From assembly GCA_024643345.1 (NCBI GenBank), contig JAHENB010000017.1, positions 1 through 61,958 on the forward strand: a stretch of 61,958 nt of DNA, in the 5' to 3' direction. The notes beneath the pieces were generated by a model. The model searched no databases. It was given only the letters and a program-made list of their open reading frames with translations, and was not told the DNA's origin. Source of the DNA: Maribacter sp. (GTDB lineage Bacteria > Bacteroidota > Bacteroidia > Flavobacteriales > Flavobacteriaceae). Numbering within the stretch: position 1 is the first letter of the stretch; every line of letters starts with the position of its first letter. Below are positions 55,526-61,958 of this stretch, piece after piece. The position numbers and the translations under genes were made by a program.

Positions 55526-56353
55526 ATGGGAATATTCAAGGAAAATCCTTTCGGTCATATTTTGTTTTTGAAGAAATGGCTCATTCGAATCATGGGCATT
55601 ATCACCCATTCGAGATACAAGCAGTTCAACAAATTAGAGATCGATGGTTCTGAGGTAATACGCGGCCTACCAGATACCAATGTTTTGTTCGTGAGCAACC
55701 ATCAGACCTATTTCGCGGATGTGGTGGCGATGTTCCACGTTTTTAATGCCGCCTTGAAAGGCCGCGACGACAATATTAAAAACCTCGGATATCTCTGGAA
55801 CCCCAAGCTCAATATGTATTATGTTGCGGCGGCAGAAACTATGAAGAAAAGCCTGCTGACCAAGATTTTTGCCTATGCCGGATCGATCAGTGTGGAACGC
55901 ACCTGGAGGGCAGAGGGCAAAGACGTCAATCGCCAAGTAAAGATGAGCGATATTTCAAATATTGGAACGGCCTTGAAAGATGGTTGGGTCATCACTTTTC
56001 CGCAAGGGACCACCACACCATGGAAACCCTTGCGCAAGGGCACTGCCCATATCATTAAAAAATACAAACCCATCGTTGTGCCTGTGGTCATCGACGGTTT
56101 TCGCCGATCTTTCGATAAAAAGGGGTTGAGGATCAAAAAGAAGGGCATCTTACAATCTATGGTGATCAAACCGCCCTTGGAAATCGATTATGACAATGAA
56201 ACCTCAGATCAGATCATAGAAAAGTTGGAATATGCCATTGAACAGCACCCTTCTTTTTTAAAGGTCATCCCCCAAGAGGAACTGCTGGCCCTTGAAGAGG
56301 AAAACAAACTGCGAAAATGGCGCAAAACCAAACCTAAACTTCCAATCGTTTAA
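55526..56353 (+). CDS. PlsC-like 1-acylglycerol-3-phosphate acyltransferase, variant motif
   Basis: Membrane acyltransferase of 275 residues. The catalytic motif is NHQTYFAD, with five residues between His and Asp rather than the usual four (HX4D). The second motif is FPQGTT in place of FPEGT. A third block (IVVPVVIDGFRRSF) is intact. Likely transfers an acyl chain to lysophosphatidic acid or a related lipid; the altered spacing may mark a distinct subgroup. The last 20 bases overlap the convergent membrane-protein gene. A TATTTTAG element, one mismatch from TAnnTTTG, lies six bases before the ATG. Confidence 0.8.
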   Translation: MGIFKENPFGHILFLKKWLIRIMGIITHSRYKQFNKLEIDGSEVIRGLPDTNVLFVSNHQTYFADVVAMFHVFNAALKGRDDNIKNLGYLWNPKLNMYYVAAAETMKKSLLTKIFAYAGSISVERTWRAEGKDVNRQVKMSDISNIGTALKDGWVITFPQGTTTPWKPLRKGTAHIIKKYKPIVVPVVIDGFRRSFDKKGLRIKKKGILQSMVIKPPLEIDYDNETSDQIIEKLEYAIEQHPSFLKVIPQEELLALEEENKLRKWRKTKPKLPIV

Positions 56354-56981
56354 GTTCTGAATAATTCCGGTTCAGCTTTCTTAACAGCAGCCCGTAGAGC
56401 AAAAAATAAATGCCTGCCATCACCGCTACCAATAGCACACTTAAGATTGCCATTGAAAGCATCAGGCTATTCTTTAATTTTCCCGGGGCCACATTTTTTA
56501 CACCTTCCGAAAGATCGAATATTTCATATAGATTGTTGCTGAAATAGATGGCCACAATGACCATGATACAGGTCGCCAAGAGCATCGAAAGGCTGAAGAT
56601 GACGTAGTGCATCACCGTTTTTCTGGTTCTCAGGATTTTTTCCATAAGTACTTTTGAATTGTCGAAACTGGAAATTTCCTTATAGCGGATATAGAACTGA
56701 TAGATGAAATAGAAAATGACGAGGTATCCCAGGGCAAAAAAGACGGTGGCAACACTTTTGATCCCAAGTTTGTCATAGACTTCCAGGCTTTTGGAGGTGC
56801 CCGGAATCAGGTATAAGAGGTGGGGCAATGCAAATTCCAAGATACTGATGATCAAAATCCATTTCACGATCGAGGAGGATCGTTTCCAGATCATTCGGTA
56901 AATTTCATCATAGGTAAGTTTGGGATGTGAATCCTCTCTTTTCTGCCAATCGCGTTTAAGCAGTTCTAATTCGTCCATCAT
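56334..56981 (-). CDS. Membrane protein encoded after the sigma factor gene
   Basis: Protein of 215 residues with a short cytosolic head (ELELLKRDWQKREDSHPKLT) and four hydrophobic segments: WILIISILEFALPHLLYLI, VFFALGYLVIFYFIYQF, MHYVIFSLSMLLATCIMVIV and LSMAILSVLLVAVMAGIYFL. It lies four bases after the ECF sigma gene, so co-transcription is certain. It lacks the HxxxCxxC zinc anti-sigma motif; the head could nevertheless hold the sigma factor at the membrane, which is inference. It overlaps the convergent acyltransferase gene by 20 bases. Confidence 0.75.
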   Translation of the reverse strand: MMDELELLKRDWQKREDSHPKLTYDEIYRMIWKRSSSIVKWILIISILEFALPHLLYLIPGTSKSLEVYDKLGIKSVATVFFALGYLVIFYFIYQFYIRYKEISSFDNSKVLMEKILRTRKTVMHYVIFSLSMLLATCIMVIVAIYFSNNLYEIFDLSEGVKNVAPGKLKNSLMLSMAILSVLLVAVMAGIYFLLYGLLLRKLNRNYSELKRLEV

Positions 56982-56985
56982 ATCC

Positions 56986-57480
56986 TTATGGATTGAGTAT
57001 GGTTTTTAATTTTGTTTTGATGCGGTTCATCTTTACCCGCGCATTCACTTCGCTAATTCCCAAGGTTTCTCCAATTTCTGAATAGTTTTTGTTCTCCAAA
57101 TAGAGAAAAACCAAAGCTTTGTCGATATCCCCAAGTTGTTTCACGGCATTGTACATCAATCGTAATTGCTGTTCCTCGGTGGGGTCATAATCCTCTGAAC
57201 TGATCTTAAAGATCACCGAATCGAAATCCTGGGTTTTGATCGTTCTTTTGGATTTTCGATAAAGGGTGATCGCGGTATTCAAGGCCACCCGATACGTCCA
57301 GGTACTGAACTTACTTTCATTTCTGAACTTTGGATACGCTTTCCATAGCTGTATGGTTATTTCCTGAAATAGATCATTATGGGAGTCCCTGTCATTTGTG
57401 TACAGCGTGCATACCTTGTGAACAATGTTCTGATTGTTCTGCAGTTCCGTCACAAATTGATGCTCCAACTCCTTCGTCAC
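56986..57480 (-). CDS. ECF-type RNA polymerase sigma factor
   Basis: Sigma-70 family extracytoplasmic-function factor of 164 residues. Region 2 includes DLFQEITIQLWKAYPKF and FSTWTYRVALNTAITLYRK; region 4 includes ALVFLYLENKNYSEIGETLG and ISEVNARVKMNRIKTKLK. The only start before the conserved part is GTG at 57480, which I accept because the N-terminus (TKELEHQFVTELQNNQ) has no other candidate. It is followed four bases later by a membrane protein gene, presumably its regulator. Target promoters unknown. Confidence 0.9.
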   Translation of the reverse strand: MTKELEHQFVTELQNNQNIVHKVCTLYTNDRDSHNDLFQEITIQLWKAYPKFRNESKFSTWTYRVALNTAITLYRKSKRTIKTQDFDSVIFKISSEDYDPTEEQQLRLMYNAVKQLGDIDKALVFLYLENKNYSEIGETLGISEVNARVKMNRIKTKLKTILNP

Positions 57481-57553
57481 TTAGAAATGGTGGGTTGATA
57501 ATCGATTAGTATGCAATGATGCCGATTCGTTACAGAGGGCAGTTGAAATTTAC

Positions 57554-57595
57554 AAAAGCGGGTTTCGAACCGCAACGAAACGATAGCCCCGCTTT
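57554..57595 (-). terminator. Candidate terminator of the M20 gene
   Basis: Outer arms AAAAGCGGG and CCCGCTTT with an inner TTTCG/CGAAA stem and bulged GATAG; on the minus strand a T-run follows. It lies about 20 bases past the M20 stop and before the divergent-facing sigma gene. Confidence 0.5.
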
Positions 57596-57614
57596 GATGC
57601 CTCCAAATGGGTTT

Positions 57615-59042
57615 TTACCTTCTATAGTCCAACGCAGGTGCCCTATCGCCCAAAAGGGGTATGTATTTAAAATCGGCTCCCCGGCGTTCAAGGAATTCGG
57701 CTTTAGCTTTGCTCACCAGATCGTTGTTCTGGAAAAGTTCGATTGCCGTCAAGGTCAAGGTTTTTGCGGCCACCATCATTCCTTTTTTTCCTATGGAGGT
57801 GCCACCGGCCGCAACGGCCTGCCAGCTATGGGCTGGCGTGCCTGGTACCCAGGTCGCTGCGCCCATGCCCACGGTCGGTACTGTAAAGCTCACATCGCCC
57901 ACATCAGTAGATCCATCGGCCTTGCCATCGGTTTTATAGGGCTGAATGTTTTTGGCCACGGATAAATCGGCATGGTCTAACCCCATGGACTTAGCTATTT
58001 TATCGGCAAATTCCTTTTCATCAGGGGTATAATCGAATCCCCCAACTTTGGTAAGGTTGTCAAACATTAATTTCTGTAAGGTAAGATTGGGCAGCAGTTC
58101 ATGGGTGCCGCCAATCATTTCGTAATCCATGGTCGTTCCCGTTCCAAGAGCTGCACCTTCGGCCGCTTTAACAATACGGTCGAAAATTTCCATGACCACT
58201 TCCCTGGAATTATGACGGGCATAATAATAGACTTCCGCATAATCGGGCACTACGTTGGGCGCTTTTCCACCATTGGTGATCACATAATGGATGCGCGCTT
58301 CCTGGGGTATATGTTCGCGCATCATGTTCACCATCATGTCCATGGCTTCCACCCCATCCAAAGCCGATCGACCCCTTTCCGGTGCTCCGGCAGCATGGGC
58401 CGAGATTCCATGAAATCTGAATTTGGCCGATTTATTGGCCAGGGCTATATCTACGCTTGCCGTATTTTGTGCATTGGGATGCCAATGCAAGGCTACATCC
58501 ACATCGTTGAAAAGGCCTGCCCTTACCATATAGACCTTTCCAGAACCTCCTTCTTCCGCCGGAGTGCCATAAAATCGAATGGTGCCTTTCGCTTTATTGG
58601 CCAGCATCCAGTCTTTTACAGCAATGGCTGCTGCGGTGGAGGCGGTGCCGAACAAATGATGCCCGCAGCCGTGACCGGCCGATTTTCCGGCCGATTTTTT
58701 CTCAGCTACTGCCTCCTGTGAGAGTCCTGGCAATGCATCGTATTCTCCCATGATGGCAATGACCGGTGCCCCGGTGCCATACTCTGCTATAAAGGCAGTA
58801 GGTATGCCTGCAACCCCTGCTTTAATGCTAAATCCGGCATCGGAAAGGGTTTGCTGCAACAGGGCTGAACTTTGCTCTTCCTGATAGCCCATTTCGGCCA
58901 ATTCCCAAATGTTTTGGGCAATGGCTCCGTAACTCTCGGCCTTATCATCAAGTTTTTTCAAAACATCATCGACTTTTTTTTGGGCGCTTCCCAATTCAAT
59001 AAAAAGAAAAGTACAAATGCTCAATACAATGGAGGTTTTCAT
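57615..59042 (-). CDS. M20 family amidohydrolase (AbgB-like)
   Basis: Exported metal-dependent amidohydrolase of 475 residues with signal peptide SICTFLFIELGSAQ. Metal ligands lie in HGCGHHLFG and GTPAEEGGSGKV; the dimerisation domain contains FHGISAHAAGAPERGRSALDG. The C-terminal catalytic segment STDVGDVSFTVPTVGMG is intact. Closest to the p-aminobenzoyl-glutamate hydrolase subunit B/aminoacylase group. Transcribed from a promoter close to the divergent NDH-2 gene. Substrate likely an N-acyl amino acid or peptide. Confidence 0.92.
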   Translation of the reverse strand: MKTSIVLSICTFLFIELGSAQKKVDDVLKKLDDKAESYGAIAQNIWELAEMGYQEEQSSALLQQTLSDAGFSIKAGVAGIPTAFIAEYGTGAPVIAIMGEYDALPGLSQEAVAEKKSAGKSAGHGCGHHLFGTASTAAAIAVKDWMLANKAKGTIRFYGTPAEEGGSGKVYMVRAGLFNDVDVALHWHPNAQNTASVDIALANKSAKFRFHGISAHAAGAPERGRSALDGVEAMDMMVNMMREHIPQEARIHYVITNGGKAPNVVPDYAEVYYYARHNSREVVMEIFDRIVKAAEGAALGTGTTMDYEMIGGTHELLPNLTLQKLMFDNLTKVGGFDYTPDEKEFADKIAKSMGLDHADLSVAKNIQPYKTDGKADGSTDVGDVSFTVPTVGMGAATWVPGTPAHSWQAVAAGGTSIGKKGMMVAAKTLTLTAIELFQNNDLVSKAKAEFLERRGADFKYIPLLGDRAPALDYRR

Positions 59043-59162
59043 AAAAAATTAATTAATTGTGATTATGGATGAACCCGACATCTTAAGGAAGGGCCTTATT
59101 TTTATCAGGTCCTAAATATAATCAAATCCAGTATTCCACTACCTTCGTTTGCTAGCTTTGTT

Positions 59163-59170
59163 TATTTTTG
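59163..59170 (+). promoter_or_regulatory. -7 box (TATTTTTG) of the NDH-2 gene
   Basis: TATTTTTG, an exact TAnnTTTG match, 17 bases before the ATG at 59188. The possible -33 TTTG at 59148 is too close, so only the -7 element is supported. Confidence 0.5.
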
Positions 59171-59187
59171 GCGCATAAGCAGCATTT

Positions 59188-60477
59188 ATGAACATACCCA
59201 AATCGAGTTACCCCCGCGTCGTTATTATAGGAGGAGGTTTCGGGGGCATTTCCCTGGCCAGGAACCTGAAAAATCTGGATTTACAGGTCGTTATGCTCGA
59301 TAAGCACAATTACCACACCTTCCAACCGCTTTTATATCAAGTTGCTACAGGGGGGTTGGAACCCGATTCGATTGCCTACCCCATTCGCAAGGTTTTACAG
59401 GAATATGCGCATTTTTATTTTAGGCTGGCCCAGGTAAAAAAAATAGACCCCTCCGAAAAATTGTTGGAAACCGACATTGGGCCGCTTTCCTATGACTATC
59501 TTGTTTTGGCAACGGGTTCGGTCACCAACTATTTTGGGAACACACAAATCGAGGCATATGGCATGGCCATGAAATCGATTCCGCAATCGCTCAATCTACG
59601 GAGCCTTATTCTTGAAAATTTTGAAAGGGCCTTGTTGACCGATGATCTGCGAGAACGCGACGCCCTGATGTGCTTTGTCATCGTTGGTGGTGGCCCCACG
59701 GGCGTGGAATTGGCCGGGGCATTGGCTGAAATCAAAAAAGGGATCCTGCACAAGGATTATCCCGATCTTGACACGGGCCGTATGCAGATCAACCTGATCC
59801 AATCGGGAGATCGTATCTTAAAGGAAATGAGCGTACAGGCCTCGGAAAAAGCGGAATCATTTTTAAAGGGGCTTGGGGTGAAGGTGTGGAAGAATGTCAG
59901 GGTAACTGGTTATGACGGCAAAGTGGTCACCACCAAAACCGATTTTAGCTTCGAGAGCGCCACTTTGGTATGGGCCGCAGGGGTGAAAGCCGCTTTGGTG
60001 CAAGGTTTGGATGCGGAAAACCTTCTGGTCGGTGGGCGGATCAAAGTAAATACGTTCAATCAAGTGCTAGGGCACACCGATATTTATGCGATAGGCGATG
60101 TGGCCTGTATGGTCACGGAGGACAGTGCACATGGACAGCCCATGATGGCGCAGCCCGCCATGCAGCAGGGAAAGAATCTGGGGGAGAATTTTGCACGGCT
60201 GTTAGATCGCAGGCCATTGAAACCCTTTGAATATAAAGATAAGGGCAGTATGGCCACAGTGGGCCGTAACAAAGCCGTTGTAGATCTGCCCAAATTCAGG
60301 TTTCAAGGCGTTTTCGCCTGGTTCGTGTGGATGTTCGTGCACCTGTTTTTTTTGATCGGCTTCCGAAATCGCTTGGTGGTCTTTATCAACTGGGTATACA
60401 ACTATATCCGTTTTGATCGTGAGGCCCGGTTGATCATTCGGCCCTTCAAAAAAGATTATAGCCATTATAAGAGCTAG
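59188..60477 (+). CDS. Type II NADH:quinone oxidoreductase (NDH-2)
   Basis: Membrane-attached flavoprotein of 429 residues that passes electrons from NADH to quinone without pumping protons. The FAD-binding GGGFGG lies at about residues 15-20 after PRVVII; the NADH-binding motif is VIVGGGPTGVELAGAL; the second FAD segment is IYAIGDVACM. The C-terminal amphipathic/hydrophobic tail (AWFVWMFVHLFFLIGFRNRL) is typical of membrane-bound NDH-2. Divergent from the M20 gene, convergent with xerD. A TAnnTTTG promoter element precedes it. Confidence 0.92.
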   Translation: MNIPKSSYPRVVIIGGGFGGISLARNLKNLDLQVVMLDKHNYHTFQPLLYQVATGGLEPDSIAYPIRKVLQEYAHFYFRLAQVKKIDPSEKLLETDIGPLSYDYLVLATGSVTNYFGNTQIEAYGMAMKSIPQSLNLRSLILENFERALLTDDLRERDALMCFVIVGGGPTGVELAGALAEIKKGILHKDYPDLDTGRMQINLIQSGDRILKEMSVQASEKAESFLKGLGVKVWKNVRVTGYDGKVVTTKTDFSFESATLVWAAGVKAALVQGLDAENLLVGGRIKVNTFNQVLGHTDIYAIGDVACMVTEDSAHGQPMMAQPAMQQGKNLGENFARLLDRRPLKPFEYKDKGSMATVGRNKAVVDLPKFRFQGVFAWFVWMFVHLFFLIGFRNRLVVFINWVYNYIRFDREARLIIRPFKKDYSHYKS

Positions 60478-60502
60478 TGGAAACGGCAAGCGCAGGCTAG
60501 CG

Positions 60503-61399
60503 TCACTTCCTGGGGTGAAACCGGTTCATCACCTCCGCCAGGTGCTTCCGATCGATATGCATGTACACCTCGGTCGTGGTAATGCTCTCATGGCCCAGCA
60601 TTTGTTGGATGGCCCTTAAATCGGCACCGTTTTCCAGCAAATGGGTGGCAAAGGAATGCCGAAAGGTATGGGGGCCAACACTTTTTTGAAGGCCGATCTT
60701 TTCGGCCAGTTGTTTGATCATGGTAAAGACCATGGCCCTGCTCAATTGACGGCCCCGACGATTGAGGAAAACGATGTCCTCGAATCCCTTCTGTATCTTT
60801 TGGTGCACCCGCACTTCCTTGCTATAGATATTGATGTACTTTTTATTAACGGGGCTTATGGGAACAAAACGTTGTTTGTCGCCCTTGCCGGTGACCTTGA
60901 TGAAATCTTCATCGAAGTACAGATCGGAAAGTTTTAACCCGATGAGTTCCGATACCCTAAGGCCACAGCCATAAAGGGTTTCCAACATGGCACGGTTTCT
61001 TTCGCCCGCTTCAGATCCCAGATCGATCGCCCCAATGAGCTGGTTGATTTCCGCTTCGGAAAGGGTGTCGGGAAGTTTACGGCCTATTTTGGGAGATTCG
61101 ATCAGGTCCATGGGATTGTCTTGCCGATAATCCTCAAAAATCAAATAACCGAAAAAACCCTTTAGGCCCGAAATGATCCTGGCCTGTGAACGGGGGTTCA
61201 CGGTCCTGGCCAGCTCATAAACGAACTGCTGCAGTGTTGGTTGGTCGATGTGGATAGGGGTCTCGGTCAACTGTTTGGTTTCAAGAAAGCGCCTCAGTTT
61301 TTCAACGTCCAAGGTATAATTGACGATTGAATTTGCGGAGAGTCCACGTTCTATTTTCAGGTAATGCCGGTAATCTTGTAATGCCTGTGCCCAGTTCAT
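60503..61399 (-). CDS. xerD: Tyrosine recombinase XerD
   Basis: Site-specific recombinase of 298 residues that resolves chromosome dimers at dif, acting with XerC. The N-terminal SAM-like domain begins WAQALQDYRHYLKIERGLS; catalytic residues Arg148 (GLRVSEL), Lys172 (GKGDKQR), His244 and Arg247 (HTFRHSFATHLLENGAD), His270 (MLGHESI) and Tyr279 (VYMHID) are all present. The ATG at 61399 is preferred to an earlier one at 61417. It is of normal length. No dif-like site was identified in the window. Confidence 0.93.
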   Translation of the reverse strand: MNWAQALQDYRHYLKIERGLSANSIVNYTLDVEKLRRFLETKQLTETPIHIDQPTLQQFVYELARTVNPRSQARIISGLKGFFGYLIFEDYRQDNPMDLIESPKIGRKLPDTLSEAEINQLIGAIDLGSEAGERNRAMLETLYGCGLRVSELIGLKLSDLYFDEDFIKVTGKGDKQRFVPISPVNKKYINIYSKEVRVHQKIQKGFEDIVFLNRRGRQLSRAMVFTMIKQLAEKIGLQKSVGPHTFRHSFATHLLENGADLRAIQQMLGHESITTTEVYMHIDRKHLAEVMNRFHPRK

Positions 61400-61585
61400 G
61401 CTCCAAAGATACTTCAAATTCCATAGGTCAAATCAAAAGCGGCCCGGGGCAATAAAGTCTTTGATATAAGGTTGAATTTGCCAAAATGTGCACAAGCACA
61501 TGGTATCAAAATGATAAAATTGGTCCATCTACATCTTATTTTGGGGGTTTGGCAACAAAAATAAGGATAGCGATTTCCAAGATCC

Positions 61586-61593
61586 TAGATTTG
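61586..61593 (+). promoter_or_regulatory. -7 box (TAGATTTG) of the outer-membrane barrel gene
   Basis: Exact TAnnTTTG match, 27 bases before the ATG at 61621. No well-spaced -33 element. Confidence 0.45.
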
Positions 61594-61620
61594 TTACTCC
61601 AATAAAATAAATCAGTGGAC

Positions 61621-61958
61621 ATGAAAAATTTAATTTTAGGATTGGCGTTGCTATTCTTCGGAACGGGCGCAATGGCCCAGGAAGGATTCAAACTGGGCTT
61701 TCAGGGCGGTCTCCCCATCAATGAGTACAACGATGTGCTCGGGGTGGTGATCGGTGTAGATGCCGGCTATATGTGGGCCTTGGGCGAAGTGGTGGATCTG
61801 GGTGTGGACATAAGCTATATTTACGGTTTTCCTGAAAAGTTCCGTGAGGGCACGATCTTGGTAGATCTGCCCAGTATTCAATTTCTGCCGGTAGCGGCCT
61901 CTGTGCGCATTTGGCCTTCCAATTCATTTTCTTTTGGGGTGGATGCGGGCCAGGCCTT
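61621..61958 (+). CDS. Outer-membrane beta-barrel protein, 3' end outside window
   Basis: The frame starts at ATG 61621 and runs off the right edge after 112 codons. Signal peptide LILGLALLFFGTGAMAQ, then FKLGFQGGLPINEYNDVLGV and alternating strand-like residues (AGYMWALGEVVDLGVDISYI), as in small porin or OmpA-like barrels of Bacteroidota. No function assigned. Confidence 0.75.
   Translation, partial: MKNLILGLALLFFGTGAMAQEGFKLGFQGGLPINEYNDVLGVVIGVDAGYMWALGEVVDLGVDISYIYGFPEKFREGTILVDLPSIQFLPVAASVRIWPSNSFSFGVDAGQA

Noticed and set aside
57554-57595. Segment with GGTTTCGAACC, at first sight like a tRNA T-arm
   Set aside because: No acceptor stem, anticodon arm or CCA context fits around it; it is better explained as a terminator hairpin.
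60503-61399. XerD gene as part of an integron or mobile element
   Set aside because: All features match housekeeping XerD and there are no attachment sites, cassettes or transposition genes nearby.

Overview
The window is chromosomal DNA of a marine-type member of the Bacteroidota, almost certainly family Flavobacteriaceae. Supporting evidence is the -7 promoter motif TAnnTTTG a few bases before several starts (mnmA, rimO, guaA, NDH-2), the near absence of Shine-Dalgarno sequences, the bacillithiol gene bshC, and many secreted families typical of these bacteria (FAS1 lipoproteins, PafA phosphatase, transferrin-receptor-like M28 peptidase, GH140, PVC-type cytochrome proteins, DUF3667, PycTM). 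The genus cannot be fixed from the sequence alone. Coding density is high and I saw no tRNA, rRNA, insertion sequence, prophage or CRISPR array.

Layout. Positions 1-2300: two tandem fasciclin-domain surface proteins, the first cut by the window edge. 2500-7200: tRNA thiolase mnmA, a nitronate monooxygenase-family flavoprotein, and a GMC oxidoreductase with its small twin-arginine-type subunit. 7300-14650 (minus): a 1141-residue dehydrogenase/HEAT/cytochrome c lipoprotein, a DUF2007 protein, an M28 peptidase and a GH140 glycosidase. 14700-15300 (plus): the decayed remains of a sulfite-oxidase-family molybdoenzyme. 15370-23500: rimO, a PPOX flavoprotein, a SIMPL protein, guaA, a LysM/PBP1 protein, an OsmC protein and a DUF922 protein. 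23500-28900: bshC, an M14 peptidase and a DUF3667 membrane protein.

29100-33500 (minus) is the most interesting stretch. A PycTM-type membrane effector (Pycsar family) and an HD-domain phosphohydrolase lie back to back. They are followed on the same strand by an outer-membrane barrel protein, a small phosphate-binding-protein-like periplasmic protein and a membrane-anchored HAMP-class III nucleotide cyclase. Together they could form a cyclic-nucleotide circuit from the cell surface to a membrane effector. The cyclase carries the lysine/aspartate pair of adenylate cyclases.

33800-43100: PafA alkaline phosphatase, a secreted CotH-like kinase, a bestrophin-like membrane protein, a penicillin acylase-family lipoprotein and a second dehydrogenase/HEAT/cytochrome c lipoprotein. 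43100-52200 (all minus): serine hydrolase, Gfo/Idh/MocA oxidoreductase, DUF4287/DUF5655 protein, calcineurin-like phosphoesterase, SRAP (YedK), GNAT, pirin, and a second GMC oxidoreductase with a small twin-arginine-type partner. 52400-61958: an unrecognised protein, a TRIC/UPF0126 channel, a cyclophilin lipoprotein and NUDIX hydrolase with overlapping divergent starts, a variant acyltransferase, an ECF sigma factor with a membrane partner, an M20 amidohydrolase, NDH-2, xerD, and the start of an outer-membrane barrel protein.

Taken together this is a housekeeping region with a heavy load of exported catabolic and redox enzymes, one signalling or defence-like cluster, and one clear pseudogene.
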